The notes under the pieces are model-generated. The model saw only the letters and a program-made list of their open reading frames with translations, was not told the DNA's origin and made no database searches. Source: Prosthecobacter sp. (lineage in GTDB: Bacteria; Verrucomicrobiota; Verrucomicrobiia; Verrucomicrobiales; Verrucomicrobiaceae). Taken from it: a stretch of DNA of 64,000 nucleotides. Shown piece by piece: positions 46,797 through 55,515 of this stretch (its first letter is position 1; every line of letters begins with the position of its first letter). A program made the position numbers and the translations under genes. The stretch lies in contig NZ_JACSRD010000210.1 of assembly GCF_014879935.1 (NCBI RefSeq), positions 19,906 through 83,905 of the forward strand. The letters run 5' to 3'.

Positions 46797-48683
46797 TCAA
46801 TGGCCCATGTGGGGCAGCACAAACACGACGAGATAAATCAGGGCGATGATTCCACCGCCGAGAAGGAAGGTGTAACCCTGCAGATGACCACCATGCAGCA
46901 AGCGGGTGGCAGCGCCGAGGCGGGCCACAATCGCCGCCGGCAGACGCACGACAAGGCCATCAACGAAAACGCGCTCCAGCGCAGTGACGATCCAAGCCAG
47001 ACGATCCTGGAACACACGGACGATGACCGCGTAGATCTCGTCGAAGTAGAACTTGTTGGCGAAGAGCTTGATGTTGACCGGATCGCTGTCTTTGCCGCGA
47101 TAAAGATGGATCGCACCGCCGCAGCCGACCAGCAAAGCGGCCAACGAGGCCCAAAACACGGTCTGATGACCCTCCACATGAGGCGGTTTCATCGCCTGCA
47201 AAGGCGTGGCGAGGATGTCGTAGCCAGAGATGACAGAGAAGATGGCGAGGATGGCCAGCGGGAGAATCATGACCATCGGAGCCTCGGTGGCGTGGTGCGC
47301 GGCATCCGTGCGCGGCTTGCCAAAGAACGTCACGATGAGAAGACGTGTCATGTAGAAGGCGGTGAGCGTCGCCGTGAGCGCCCCTGCGACAAACAAGCCC
47401 TTCCAGCCACTGTCGTAGGCTGTTCCGAGCACGGCTTCCTTGCTCCAGAAACCGCTCAGGAGCGGCACGCCCATGAGAGCCGCCGTGCCGATGGCAAACG
47501 TCCAGAAAGTGACCGGCATGTGTTTGCGCAGGCCGCCCATCTTCCAGATGTCCTGCTCGTGGTGGCAGGCGTAGATGACCGCGCCGGAGCCAAGGAACAA
47601 CATCGCCTTGAAGAAAGCATGCGTGTAGAGGTGGAACATCGCGGCATGGCCGGGATCGGCCGCATGCGCGCCCTGGTGTCCGTGCTGTGCCGCCATGGCG
47701 ACCGCACCGACGGCCATCACCATGTAGCCAAGCTGCGACAGCGTGGAGTAGGCCAGCACACGCTTGATGTCGTTCTGCTGCGTGGCCATCAAGGCAGCCA
47801 TCAATGCCGTGCCGCAACCGATCAGCGCGATCACCTGAGCGGCGACCGGTGATGCCGTCACCAGGAAGCTGACACGCACGAGCATGTAAACACCGGCGGC
47901 GACCATCGTGGCGGCGTGGATGAGCGCGGAAACAGGCGTGGGGCCTTCCATCGCGTCCGGCAGCCAGACATGCAGCGGAAACTGGGCGGATTTGCCGACC
48001 GCGCCCATGAAGATGCACAACGCCGCGGCGGTGATCAGACCGGGGTTCGTCTTCTGCACATCGAACAGCGCCCCGCCTTGCACAAAGGCATCCTGGAGAT
48101 TGTCGATGGCGACATCGCCCTTGTTCAGGCCGAACAGGATCAAAATCCCGATCATGAAGCCGAAATCGCCGTTGCGGTTTGTCAGGAATGCTTTTTTGCA
48201 GGCCTCGGCGGCGCTGGCTTTCTCATACCAGTGGCCGATGAGCAGGTAGGAGCTCAAGCCGACCAGCTCCCAGAAGATGAACATCATGAACAAATTCCCG
48301 GCCAGCACGATGCCGGTCATCGAGAACATGAACAACGACAGCGCCCCGAAGAAACGCGGCCTTGCCTCATCCTCCTTCATGTAACCGAGGGAGAAAATGT
48401 GCACCAGCATGCCGATGAAGGTGACGATGAACATCATCCCCTGGCTCTGCTTGTCGCTCATCACGTCGATTCCGGCCGTGAAAACACCCGGAAGGTCGAT
48501 GAATGGCAGAAGACGGGTGGTGCCTTCGTTGTCATCCGCTGCGAGGAACGCCAGACTCGCCAGGAAGGCGATGATGGAGGATCCGACGGAAATGAGGACG
48601 GCCGCACCCTTGAGCTGACGATGCCCCAAAAGGATGACGAGCGCCGAAAAAAGAGGCAGCAGGAGGAGGATGCTGGCGTTCAT
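46797..48683 (-). CDS. nuoL: NADH-quinone oxidoreductase subunit L
   Basis: Subunit L is the distal antiporter-like subunit of complex I and carries the long lateral helix. The 628-residue protein shows FWELVGLSSYLLIGHWYEK, SAQFPLHVWLPDAMEGPTPV and KRVLAYSTLSQLGYMVMAVG, all standard. A His-rich loop (AAQHGHQGAHAADPGHAA) sits between helices. The C-terminal part contains the long amphipathic region and last helix typical of NuoL. It is 9 bp from nuoK and 11 bp from nuoM. Confidence 0.96.
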   Translation of the reverse strand: MNASILLLLPLFSALVILLGHRQLKGAAVLISVGSSIIAFLASLAFLAADDNEGTTRLLPFIDLPGVFTAGIDVMSDKQSQGMMFIVTFIGMLVHIFSLGYMKEDEARPRFFGALSLFMFSMTGIVLAGNLFMMFIFWELVGLSSYLLIGHWYEKASAAEACKKAFLTNRNGDFGFMIGILILFGLNKGDVAIDNLQDAFVQGGALFDVQKTNPGLITAAALCIFMGAVGKSAQFPLHVWLPDAMEGPTPVSALIHAATMVAAGVYMLVRVSFLVTASPVAAQVIALIGCGTALMAALMATQQNDIKRVLAYSTLSQLGYMVMAVGAVAMAAQHGHQGAHAADPGHAAMFHLYTHAFFKAMLFLGSGAVIYACHHEQDIWKMGGLRKHMPVTFWTFAIGTAALMGVPLLSGFWSKEAVLGTAYDSGWKGLFVAGALTATLTAFYMTRLLIVTFFGKPRTDAAHHATEAPMVMILPLAILAIFSVISGYDILATPLQAMKPPHVEGHQTVFWASLAALLVGCGGAIHLYRGKDSDPVNIKLFANKFYFDEIYAVIVRVFQDRLAWIVTALERVFVDGLVVRLPAAIVARLGAATRLLHGGHLQGYTFLLGGGIIALIYLVVFVLPHMGH

Positions 48684-48692
48684 GGTGGCGCG

Positions 48693-49010
48693 TTATCCCT
48701 GAAGTTTGGTGACGGACTCGACATCGACACTCTGCTTCGAACGGAAGAGCGCCACGATGATGGCAAGGCCCACGGCCACCTCCGCGGCAGCCACGGTGAT
48801 GGTGAAAAACACGAGCGACTGCGCGGTGTAGTCCGGCAGGCCGTTGACGAGATGGAAACGGGAGAACCCTACCAGCGCGAGGTTCGCGGCGCTCAGCATC
48901 ATCTCCAGGCACATATAGACAATCAGGATGTTCCGGCGGGCGATCACGCCTGCCAGACCGAGCGCAAACAGCATGCCGCTGACGACGAGATAGTGGCTCA
49001 GGGAGATCAC
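48693..49010 (-). CDS. nuoK: NADH-quinone oxidoreductase subunit K
   Basis: A 105-residue, three-helix subunit of the complex I membrane arm. The conserved glutamates lie in VYMCLEMMLSAANLALVGF and TVAAAEVAVGLAIIVALF. Its ATG overlaps the nuoJ stop by 4 bp, so the two are translationally coupled. Confidence 0.95.
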   Translation of the reverse strand: MISLSHYLVVSGMLFALGLAGVIARRNILIVYMCLEMMLSAANLALVGFSRFHLVNGLPDYTAQSLVFFTITVAAAEVAVGLAIIVALFRSKQSVDVESVTKLQG

Positions 49011-49591
49011 TGGGCACCTCCTTTCTCACGCTTGCTCAGGACCACGACGCCAATCGTGCCCACCAGCAGCAACAAGCCGACGACCTGGAGGTGGAAACCG
49101 TACTGTTCGAAAAGTGTGAAGCCGATCAATTTCACGTCCGGCAGCGTTCCGGCCTTCAAATCATTCGTGATCGTCGGCAGCGCCGCCTTGCCCAGCTTGC
49201 CGACGGCTTCGGCCAGTTCCAGAGGCGTATTTTGCGCTGTTTTGCCAGCCAGGCCAGTGCTGGTAGCCACGGCAAAAATCTGCACCACCAGCAAGACGGC
49301 GACGACGATGCCGGAGATGATCGGTGCCAGGTTCAGCTTCTTGTGCTCCTCCGCCTTGATGTCCAGCAGCATGATGATGAACAGAAACAGCACCATCACC
49401 GCGCCCGCATACACCAAGATCTGAATGATGCCGATGAAGTAGGCGTCCAGGCTCAAAAACAACGCCGCCAGACCGACAAAACTGGCCGCCAGGGACAGGG
49501 CGCACGTGACTGGATTGCGTCCCGTCACGACCATGAAGCCGAAGCCCAGGGTGATCAGTGCCAGCAGGTAGAACAGCAGCGGAGGCATCAC
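49007..49591 (-). CDS. nuoJ: NADH-quinone oxidoreductase subunit J
   Basis: A 194-residue membrane subunit of complex I with five helices. The conserved N-terminal region reads LALITLGFGFMVVTGRNPVT and IGIIQILVYAGAVMVLFLFI, which includes the key tyrosine/alanine stretch. It overlaps nuoI by 4 bp at its start and nuoK by 4 bp at its end. Confidence 0.94.
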   Translation of the reverse strand: MMPPLLFYLLALITLGFGFMVVTGRNPVTCALSLAASFVGLAALFLSLDAYFIGIIQILVYAGAVMVLFLFIIMLLDIKAEEHKKLNLAPIISGIVVAVLLVVQIFAVATSTGLAGKTAQNTPLELAEAVGKLGKAALPTITNDLKAGTLPDVKLIGFTLFEQYGFHLQVVGLLLLVGTIGVVVLSKREKGGAQ

Positions 49592-50133
49592 TTCAATTCA
49601 TTCCACTTGTTCACCAGCCCCACGCGCTGGCCGCCGATTTCATACAGGCGTTTCTTGTTGTGAACCATCTCCTGACGGGAGAGACCGGTGATGGCGTAGT
49701 CTTTTCGCAGGAAGATGGCCTGCTCCGGGCAGACCTCCTCGCACATGCCGCAGTAGATGCAGCGGATCATGTCGATGTCGAACTCCTTGGGCCGCTTTTC
49801 CACCTTCGCCCATGGATCATCACTCGGAATTTCGCCCGGGATGATCTTGATGGCCTTCGGCGGGCAGATGAACTCGCAGAGCTGGCAGCTCACGCAGCGT
49901 TCGCGGCCATGCTCATCCGTGACCAGCGCCGGAGCACCACGATAATAAGAGGGCAGATGATCGTCCCACTTCTGCTCCGGGTATTCCATCGTCACCTTCG
50001 GCTTCTTCCCGGCGATCTGCAGGAAGGTCCGGATGCCGTGCCCGACCGTGATTTTCAGGCCTTTCCACAGCGTGGAGATGAACCAGCGTTCATGCCAGGC
50101 AAGCTTGGGACGTTGTACGGTGATGGTGGCCAT
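49588..50133 (-). CDS. nuoI: NADH-quinone oxidoreductase subunit I
   Basis: A 181-residue peripheral-arm subunit carrying two 4Fe-4S clusters that pass electrons to the quinone site. The clusters are in CVSCQLCEFICPPKA and CIYCGMCEEVCPEQA, both CxxCxxCxxxCP. The start MATITVQRPKLAWHER at 50133 is preferred because the extended frame up to 50241 crosses the CRP-like site and is not protein-like. It is first in nuoI-J-K-L-M-N; nuoA-H are not adjacent, so complex I genes are split. Confidence 0.95.
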   Translation of the reverse strand: MATITVQRPKLAWHERWFISTLWKGLKITVGHGIRTFLQIAGKKPKVTMEYPEQKWDDHLPSYYRGAPALVTDEHGRERCVSCQLCEFICPPKAIKIIPGEIPSDDPWAKVEKRPKEFDIDMIRCIYCGMCEEVCPEQAIFLRKDYAITGLSRQEMVHNKKRLYEIGGQRVGLVNKWNELK

Positions 50134-50201
50134 TGTGCGGTTACCGCAGGAGAAGGGGTGACCGCGATTATCCAAGTGTCCCGCAGAGCAGCAACCGCTA
50201 T

Positions 50202-50219
50202 TTGTGAAAAATTTCACAA
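50202..50219. promoter_or_regulatory. CRP/FNR-type palindrome upstream of nuoI
   Basis: TTGTGAAA-aa-TTTCACAA is a perfect 18-bp palindrome containing TGTGA-N6-TCACA, the CRP consensus spacing. It lies about 70 bp upstream of the nuoI start and within the 170-bp gap after the helix-hairpin-helix gene. It is a good candidate control site for the nuo operon. The regulator itself is not in the window. Confidence 0.6.
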
Positions 50220-50254
50220 GGCAGCCTCCCACGGGTTCCATCTGGACACAAAAC

Positions 50255-50300
50255 GGCCCGGGTCGGCCACCATTCCGCAGAAACGGTCGCTTCCCGGGCC
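50255..50300 (-). terminator. Probable terminator of the helix-hairpin-helix gene
   Basis: GGCCCGGG (50255-50262) pairs with CCCGGGCC (50293-50300) across 30 nt. Read on the minus strand, the stem is followed shortly by a TTTT stretch (GTTTTGTG). It ends transcription before the CRP-like site and nuoI. Confidence 0.5.
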
Positions 50301-50306
50301 TGCAGA

Positions 50307-50765
50307 TTACTTCGAGCTCTTGGTCTCTTTTTTCTTGGCCGTCGTTTTCGACTTTGCGGGGGCTTTCTTCTTCTCAGTGGCCTCCTGCTTGCCTTCCGGT
50401 TGCGGGAATCCTGCCTTCGCATGTGCCACCATTTCAGCGAATGTCGCCTCGCCGATGCCTTCGACTTTGACCACATTGGTCACATCGGCAAAGGGCCGCG
50501 CCTTCTTGATCGCCGCTGCACGCGTTTCACCCACGCCTGGGATGGTTTGCAGCGCTTTGTCATCTCCTTCATTCAAAAGGGAGAGCAGTTTGGTTTTCTG
50601 CGACGCTGTCAGGGTTTTGGCGATCGCCTCAACTTTGGCCGAGGGTCTCGCCGTTTCGGCGGCCGGAGCCTTTTTCGGCGCGGCTTTTTTCTTGGCGGGA
50701 GCGTCAGCTGCGGTGAGGGACGCCGTGATAGCGATGAGGCACAGGATTAGGTTAAATGTTTTCAT
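50307..50765 (-). CDS. Secreted helix-hairpin-helix (ComEA-like) protein
   Basis: A 152-residue exported protein with signal peptide MKTFNLILCLIAITASLTAA. After a Lys/Ala-rich spacer, two HhH turns are visible in TIPGVGETRAAAIKKARPF and KVEGIGEATFAEMVAHAK, as in ComEA-type DNA-binding proteins used in DNA uptake. A Lys-rich tail (EKKKAPAKSKTTAKKKE) would favour DNA or polymer binding. No other competence genes are adjacent, so the role is inference. Confidence 0.75.
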   Translation of the reverse strand: MKTFNLILCLIAITASLTAADAPAKKKAAPKKAPAAETARPSAKVEAIAKTLTASQKTKLLSLLNEGDDKALQTIPGVGETRAAAIKKARPFADVTNVVKVEGIGEATFAEMVAHAKAGFPQPEGKQEATEKKKAPAKSKTTAKKKETKSSK

Positions 50766-50851
50766 GGTTGATCGGTAAGCGGCCCCACTAGAACGACAAT
50801 TGCAGCTTCTGCAAGCTTAGTCATTGTCGCGCCTTCCCGGTCGGGGACCCC

Positions 50852-52114
50852 TCAGGGCAGCCGCGTGTTTTTTGACCCAGCAGCGGCCAGAATCCCCGCC
50901 GCCTTGTGCAATGTCTCCTCGTATTCGCGTTCCGGAACCGAGTCAGCCACGATGCCCGAACCGGTGTGGAAGGTGATTTCATCCCCCCTTTGCACGGCGG
51001 TGCGGATGGCGATGTTCCACTGGCTGCGGCCGTCAAAGCCGAACCAGCCGATCGCACCCGTGTACAGGCCACGCGGATGCGGTTCGAGTTCGGCAATGAT
51101 TTCCGTAGCACGTTTTTTCGGGGCGCCGGTGATGCTGCCGCCGGGAAAACACGCGCGGAAAGCATCGACGTGATCGACATGCGGGCGCAGCGTGCCGGTG
51201 ACGGTGGAAACGAGGTGAAACACCTGCGCAAAGCTCTCCACCCGCCACAATTCGGGCACCACGACGCTGCCAAACTCGCACACCTGCCCGAGATCGTTGC
51301 GCTCAAGGTCGGTGATCATGAGCAATTCGGCCCGTTCTTTGACCGACGCCGTCAATTCACGCACCGCAGCCTCGTCCCGGGCCGGGTCATCGGCGAAACG
51401 GGGACGCGTGCCTTTGATCGGACGCGTGGCGATACGAGAGCTGTGCATGCGCAGGAACAATTCAGGCGAAGCGGAAAGCACCGTGGTCCCTCCGAGGCGC
51501 AGGTAAGCCGCATGAGGCGCGGGGGAGACTTCACGCAACCTCAAGTAGAGCGCCAGCGCATCCGCGTCACGCGGCCACATGGCTTTCCACAGGCAGGAAA
51601 GGTTCACCTGGTAGATGTCTCCGGCCGCGATGTACTCCTGCGCCCGCCGCACCATGTCGATGAAGTGCTCGCGGCTTGTTTGCGGCTCAAAATGGAGCAC
51701 GGGAACGGCAGGACACGGGGTGTCTGCGACTTGCGCTCGGAAGTCGCCAAATTGATACCAGCGACCCTTGTCATGCTCATAAACGAGACCATGCGGATAG
51801 ACACCGAAGACGAATCTCCCGTCATAGCCAACCCAGCCGTACAATCCGCCCGCCGCAGCCCGTGGAAGACGCAACGCGGCACGGACCTTCTCCCAATCAT
51901 GGTCGATGTGACCTTCGATCACATCCACGGGATCGGCCGTGAGCACGGAAACCGAGCCAGGCGCCGGCCGGGCGGAATCCATCCACACAAAACCCTCACG
52001 CCGGCCCAGTTGCGCTGCCATTTCGGCAGGAGTCAGCGAAAAATCACACCGATGATGGTGCGGTGACGTTTCCAAAGCATGAACGAACAACGGCAGGGTG
52101 TGACCTTCCGGCAT
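50852..52114 (-). CDS. pabB: Aminodeoxychorismate synthase component I
   Basis: This enzyme aminates chorismate to 4-amino-4-deoxychorismate for p-aminobenzoate and folate synthesis. The 420-residue protein has the chorismate-binding fold with TRPIKGTRPRFADDPARDEA. The Lys in PIKGT is the feature that separates PabB from anthranilate synthase (PIAGT). Other blocks are GDIYQVNLSCLW, SASPELFLRM, FPGGSITGAPKKRATEIIAE and GLYTGAIGWFGFDG. The start MPEGHTLPLF at 52114 is chosen; an earlier ATG at 52138 is in frame. The glutamine amidotransferase partner is not adjacent. It is divergent from the TPR-like operon. Confidence 0.9.
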   Translation of the reverse strand: MPEGHTLPLFVHALETSPHHHRCDFSLTPAEMAAQLGRREGFVWMDSARPAPGSVSVLTADPVDVIEGHIDHDWEKVRAALRLPRAAAGGLYGWVGYDGRFVFGVYPHGLVYEHDKGRWYQFGDFRAQVADTPCPAVPVLHFEPQTSREHFIDMVRRAQEYIAAGDIYQVNLSCLWKAMWPRDADALALYLRLREVSPAPHAAYLRLGGTTVLSASPELFLRMHSSRIATRPIKGTRPRFADDPARDEAAVRELTASVKERAELLMITDLERNDLGQVCEFGSVVVPELWRVESFAQVFHLVSTVTGTLRPHVDHVDAFRACFPGGSITGAPKKRATEIIAELEPHPRGLYTGAIGWFGFDGRSQWNIAIRTAVQRGDEITFHTGSGIVADSVPEREYEETLHKAAGILAAAGSKNTRLP

Positions 52115-52188
52115 TTTGAACGAAGAACCCTGGAGCATTGACACTGGGAGGGCCGGACCGTACCATACGCCCTTTTTCCAGCAACCTC

Positions 52189-53508
52189 GTGACACCTCCC
52201 TCCACCATTCTGTCTCCAGATCGTGAACGCGCCTCCGTCATCGCCTGGGGAGTGCTCGGTCTGCTTGCGGTGGTGCAGATCGGCGTCGCGGCAAAGCTCA
52301 TGATCGCGAGGAATCCGCTGGATCGCAGCACGGTCGTGCCAGTTTCGGTGCCTGTGCCACCTGCACAACCCAGCGCCGTGCCGGAAATCGGCCAGATCGC
52401 CGCGCCAGCAGTGCCTGCGCCTGCCACAGCTCCGGCAGTGCCTGCCTCCATGGCTCCGCCACCGCCAGGAATGCTGGCTGCCCCAGCTTCCGCGCCTGTC
52501 GTTCCAGCACCGCCTGTGTCCACGGCACCGCCGCTGATCGGCTCTTTCCAGCAGACCGTCGCACCTGCGCTGCCTCCAACGGCCCCGCAGCAACCCGTTG
52601 CCATGCCCGGCATGCCCTCCGCCGCTCCAGCACCCCTTGAGGTGCCGACATCAGCGCCCACGCCTCCGCCTGCCACCGTCTCCAGTCCGGCAGCACCGAT
52701 GGCCCTGCCAAAACCGCAGCCGGTGAAGCCGGACGCCGCCACCGAGCTTCTGCGTGATGTGAATTATGTCGTCACCACCGCCAAGGAAATCCGTGGCGTG
52801 GGCGACATGAATGGAGCTCTGGAAATGCTCCGCCGGGCGGATGAACTGACGCCGGACCATCCGGCGATCATCGCCGAGATGGCGCAGACCTATGAGCAGA
52901 TGGGCGTGGCTGCCAAAGCCACCGACAACTGGCGCCGCATCCAGCTTCTCGGCGCCACGAAGGCGGGCAGCTATTTCGAGCTCGCTTCCCGCCGCCTCGG
53001 CGCAGGTCCCGCCGCCTCCGCCACGACCAATGCCAGCTTTGAAGGGGACAAGCTGCTCCGCCTCGGCGCCTGCAACACCCAGCGCGACCTCAGCGTCGGC
53101 ACCGGGGAGCGTTACACCGTGCGCGTGCCGATCGTGCGCAATGGCAGCCAGCCGCTGGATGCCAACGCCGTGAATCTCGAGGTTTTTTTCTTCGACCGCG
53201 TCAATGGCACCCAAGTGGCGCAAAGCATCGCGCCGGAGCCGGTCGAAACCTGGCATTCCGCTCCCGTGGACTGGAATGGCAGCACGGGCGAGGAGGTGCT
53301 GGACGTCGTCTATCACCTGCCCGCCCTCAGCCCCGCTGAAGTCCAGCAACATGGCCGCCGCTCGTATTACGGCTACATGCTGCGCCTCTATTATAACAAC
53401 AAGCTCCAGGATGTGGCCGCCGAGCCCCGCGATCTCCTGGAGTACGGATCCGCACCGGGTGCCGCTCCTGCTGGCGCCAATCCGCTCCTCCCGCCCGTGG
53501 GGAGATGA
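52189..53508 (+). CDS. Membrane-anchored proline-rich protein with TPR-like domain
   Basis: A 439-residue protein. A GTG at 52189 gives a short cytoplasmic N-terminus and one membrane helix (VIAWGVLGLLAVVQIGVAAK). A Pro/Ala linker of about 140 residues follows. TPR-like helices (MNGALEMLRRADELTPDHPA and IIAEMAQTYEQMGVAAKA) lie at about 205-260, and the last 150 residues are beta-rich with no recognised family. It is first in an apparent four-gene operon, 18 bp before the receiver/pseudokinase/FGE fusion. A TTG at 52138 is an alternative, less likely start. Confidence 0.6.
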   Translation: MTPPSTILSPDRERASVIAWGVLGLLAVVQIGVAAKLMIARNPLDRSTVVPVSVPVPPAQPSAVPEIGQIAAPAVPAPATAPAVPASMAPPPPGMLAAPASAPVVPAPPVSTAPPLIGSFQQTVAPALPPTAPQQPVAMPGMPSAAPAPLEVPTSAPTPPPATVSSPAAPMALPKPQPVKPDAATELLRDVNYVVTTAKEIRGVGDMNGALEMLRRADELTPDHPAIIAEMAQTYEQMGVAAKATDNWRRIQLLGATKAGSYFELASRRLGAGPAASATTNASFEGDKLLRLGACNTQRDLSVGTGERYTVRVPIVRNGSQPLDANAVNLEVFFFDRVNGTQVAQSIAPEPVETWHSAPVDWNGSTGEEVLDVVYHLPALSPAEVQQHGRRSYYGYMLRLYYNNKLQDVAAEPRDLLEYGSAPGAAPAGANPLLPPVGR

Positions 53509-53526
53509 TCGCCCAGACACGCCCGC

Positions 53527-55515
53527 ATGACTCTTTTGTTCGTCGATTCCAGTGCCACCCAGCACGACACCCGCCTCATCTGGCTGCGCGACAGCCTTCC
53601 CGGCTTCACCATCGTCGATTTCACCACCGCCTCCGCCGCGGAGGAGTGGATCGCGAAGGCCAACGCGCTCGACATCCTCGTGACGGAGGCCATTTTCCCC
53701 TCCCAGGACACCGGTTTCGCGCTGCGTGATGCCGCGCGCGCGCGGTTCCCTCAGTTGCGTGTGCTGTTCACCACGCGTTATGACCTGACCGGTTTCGAGG
53801 CGCAGATCGATGACGGCCTGGTGCTCAAGGACGCTCCTTACACACCAGAGAAACTGCTGGAGCGCGTGCGCTCCCTGCTCACCCAGCCAGTGGCTTCGGA
53901 TGCGCCGCCTCCGGTCATGCCGCCAGGAACCGTCCTGGGCAATTATCAGGTGCTGGAGCGTCTCTACGTCGAAAAAGAGGCCGAGACGTATCGCGCCTTG
54001 CAGGTCGCCGTGCAGCGCCCGGTGGCCCTCGTGCTTCTCAAACCGGAGCATCTGAAGCAGCCGGAGATCGTCGCCAAATTCCGCGAACGTGAACGCGTGA
54101 AGGCTTCGCTCACGCACCCGCGCATCGCCCCGCTGTTTGAGGCGGGCGAGGCCAATGGATGGCTTTTTTACACGCGCGAACTGCCACGTGGCCGCAGCCT
54201 GGCGGAAGTCGCCCGCACCGATGAGATGCTGAGCGAACGCCGTGTGACCGAGGTGCTCTTCGGCGTGGCGGAGGCGATGCAGTTCGCCACCGAGCGCGGT
54301 TATCATCACCGCACGCTCGCCTCACGGGACATTTACATCGATTCCGAGCACCAATCGAGCATCGTGAACATCTTCCGCCCTGCCATGGTCGAGAAGCGCG
54401 ATGCGCGGGCTGATGTCCGCGCTCTGCTGGACCTGCTGCGCTCCGTGGCGGCCGAAGGAAAGGCCCGCGGGCTGCTGCAATCCCTCGCGGAGGCGAACCA
54501 TGACTGGAACAGCCTGCTGACCGCCCTGGACGACCTGCGCGATGACATGCGCGAGCGCAGCATCGTTCGCAAGATCGAGGCGGAGACGCTCCCCGTGGAT
54601 GTGAGCGGCCGGAAGCCCTGGTGGGTCTGGCTCGTCGTGGCGGTCATCCTGATCGTCGTCGCCGCGCTGGGGGCCTTCATGAACGGCCACAATGCCATGT
54701 CCGACGCGGGCGCCAGCGTGCTGCCGGTGGAGCTGGTCCGCATTCCCGCAGGCGAGTTCAGCTATCAGAAAAACGACAGCGTCACACTGCCCGACTACTG
54801 GATCAGCAAGCACGAGGTCACGATCGGCCAGTATGCCGAATTCCTGGAGGCGCTGAAAACCGCCGCGCCGGGAGCCTTTGATCATCCGCTGCAGCCGAAG
54901 ACCAAGACCGGCCACGAACCGCTCAAATGGACCACCTATCACTCCGCGGCACGCAGCGGCACCACCTTCAATGGCGAAAGCGTCACGCTGAACACACCCG
55001 TCACACAGGTGGACTGGTGGGATGCGTATGCTTTTGCGAAATGGAAAGGCCAGCGCCTGCCCACCGAGCAGGAGTGGGAGAAGGCCGCGCGTGGGAGCAA
55101 AGGCCTCAGCTATCCTTGGGGCGATCAACCGCGTCCCAAGGCCGCCAACCTTGGCGACGATTACAACGTGAAGCCCAAAGGCAAGGGCGGCCGCATCGAC
55201 GGCTACAACCTCTGGGCGCCGATCACCCGCGTGACACAGGATGTCAGCCCCTACGGTGTGTGTGACATGGCCGGCAATGTCAGCGAGTGGACCTCCGGCG
55301 AGACGAGGGACGGCGAATGGCCTTCCCACCCGGATTTCATCGACATCAAGGTGCCCGTCGTACGCGGCGGCCACTTCGGCATGAACAGCAGCGACCACCT
55401 GCTGACAGACAGGCTCTTCCCAGAATCTGCAAATGAGGCTACACTCGCCCGCGGATTCAGGGTAGCCTCCAGCACCCCTCCCCCTTCCGCAAACCAGCCA
55501 CCCCGACGCCCATGA
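53527..55515 (+). CDS. Receiver-like + pseudokinase + FGE-sulfatase fusion, membrane protein
   Basis: A 662-residue multidomain protein. Residues 1-118 look like a response-regulator receiver (LLFVDSSATQHD, then LDILVTEAIFPSQDTG), but the phospho-acceptor Asp is Glu54. Residues about 135-340 follow the protein-kinase fold (YQVLERLYVEKEAETYRAL, then PVALVLLKPE) but lack the HRD aspartate (YHHRTLASRDIYID) and DFG (VNIFRPA), so it is a pseudokinase. A membrane helix (VWLVVAVILIVVAALGAFM) lies at about 365-383. From residue 400 an FGE-sulfatase/SUMF1-type domain begins (VELVRIPAGEFSYQ, KWKGQRLPTEQEWEKAARG, DMAGNVSEW, VRGGHFGMN). It has no active-site cysteine pair. It probably acts as an assembled sensor or scaffold; function inferred only. 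Confidence 0.75.
   Translation: MTLLFVDSSATQHDTRLIWLRDSLPGFTIVDFTTASAAEEWIAKANALDILVTEAIFPSQDTGFALRDAARARFPQLRVLFTTRYDLTGFEAQIDDGLVLKDAPYTPEKLLERVRSLLTQPVASDAPPPVMPPGTVLGNYQVLERLYVEKEAETYRALQVAVQRPVALVLLKPEHLKQPEIVAKFRERERVKASLTHPRIAPLFEAGEANGWLFYTRELPRGRSLAEVARTDEMLSERRVTEVLFGVAEAMQFATERGYHHRTLASRDIYIDSEHQSSIVNIFRPAMVEKRDARADVRALLDLLRSVAAEGKARGLLQSLAEANHDWNSLLTALDDLRDDMRERSIVRKIEAETLPVDVSGRKPWWVWLVVAVILIVVAALGAFMNGHNAMSDAGASVLPVELVRIPAGEFSYQKNDSVTLPDYWISKHEVTIGQYAEFLEALKTAAPGAFDHPLQPKTKTGHEPLKWTTYHSAARSGTTFNGESVTLNTPVTQVDWWDAYAFAKWKGQRLPTEQEWEKAARGSKGLSYPWGDQPRPKAANLGDDYNVKPKGKGGRIDGYNLWAPITRVTQDVSPYGVCDMAGNVSEWTSGETRDGEWPSHPDFIDIKVPVVRGGHFGMNSSDHLLTDRLFPESANEATLARGFRVASSTPPPSANQPPRRP

Noticed and set aside
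47916..49424. A 502-codon plus-strand frame opposite nuoJ-L
   Set aside because: Composition of an antisense shadow (Glu/Arg/His-rich) over well-matched nuo genes.
50852..52114. Anthranilate synthase component I (trpE)
   Set aside because: The PIKGT lysine motif and about 420-residue length fit PabB; no trp genes are near.
52651..54309. A 552-codon minus-strand frame
   Set aside because: Antisense to the TPR-like and fusion genes; no family signature.
53527..55515. Active formylglycine-generating enzyme
   Set aside because: The cysteine pair expected in the RGGSW..C....C region is missing; VRGGHFGMNSSDH has none.
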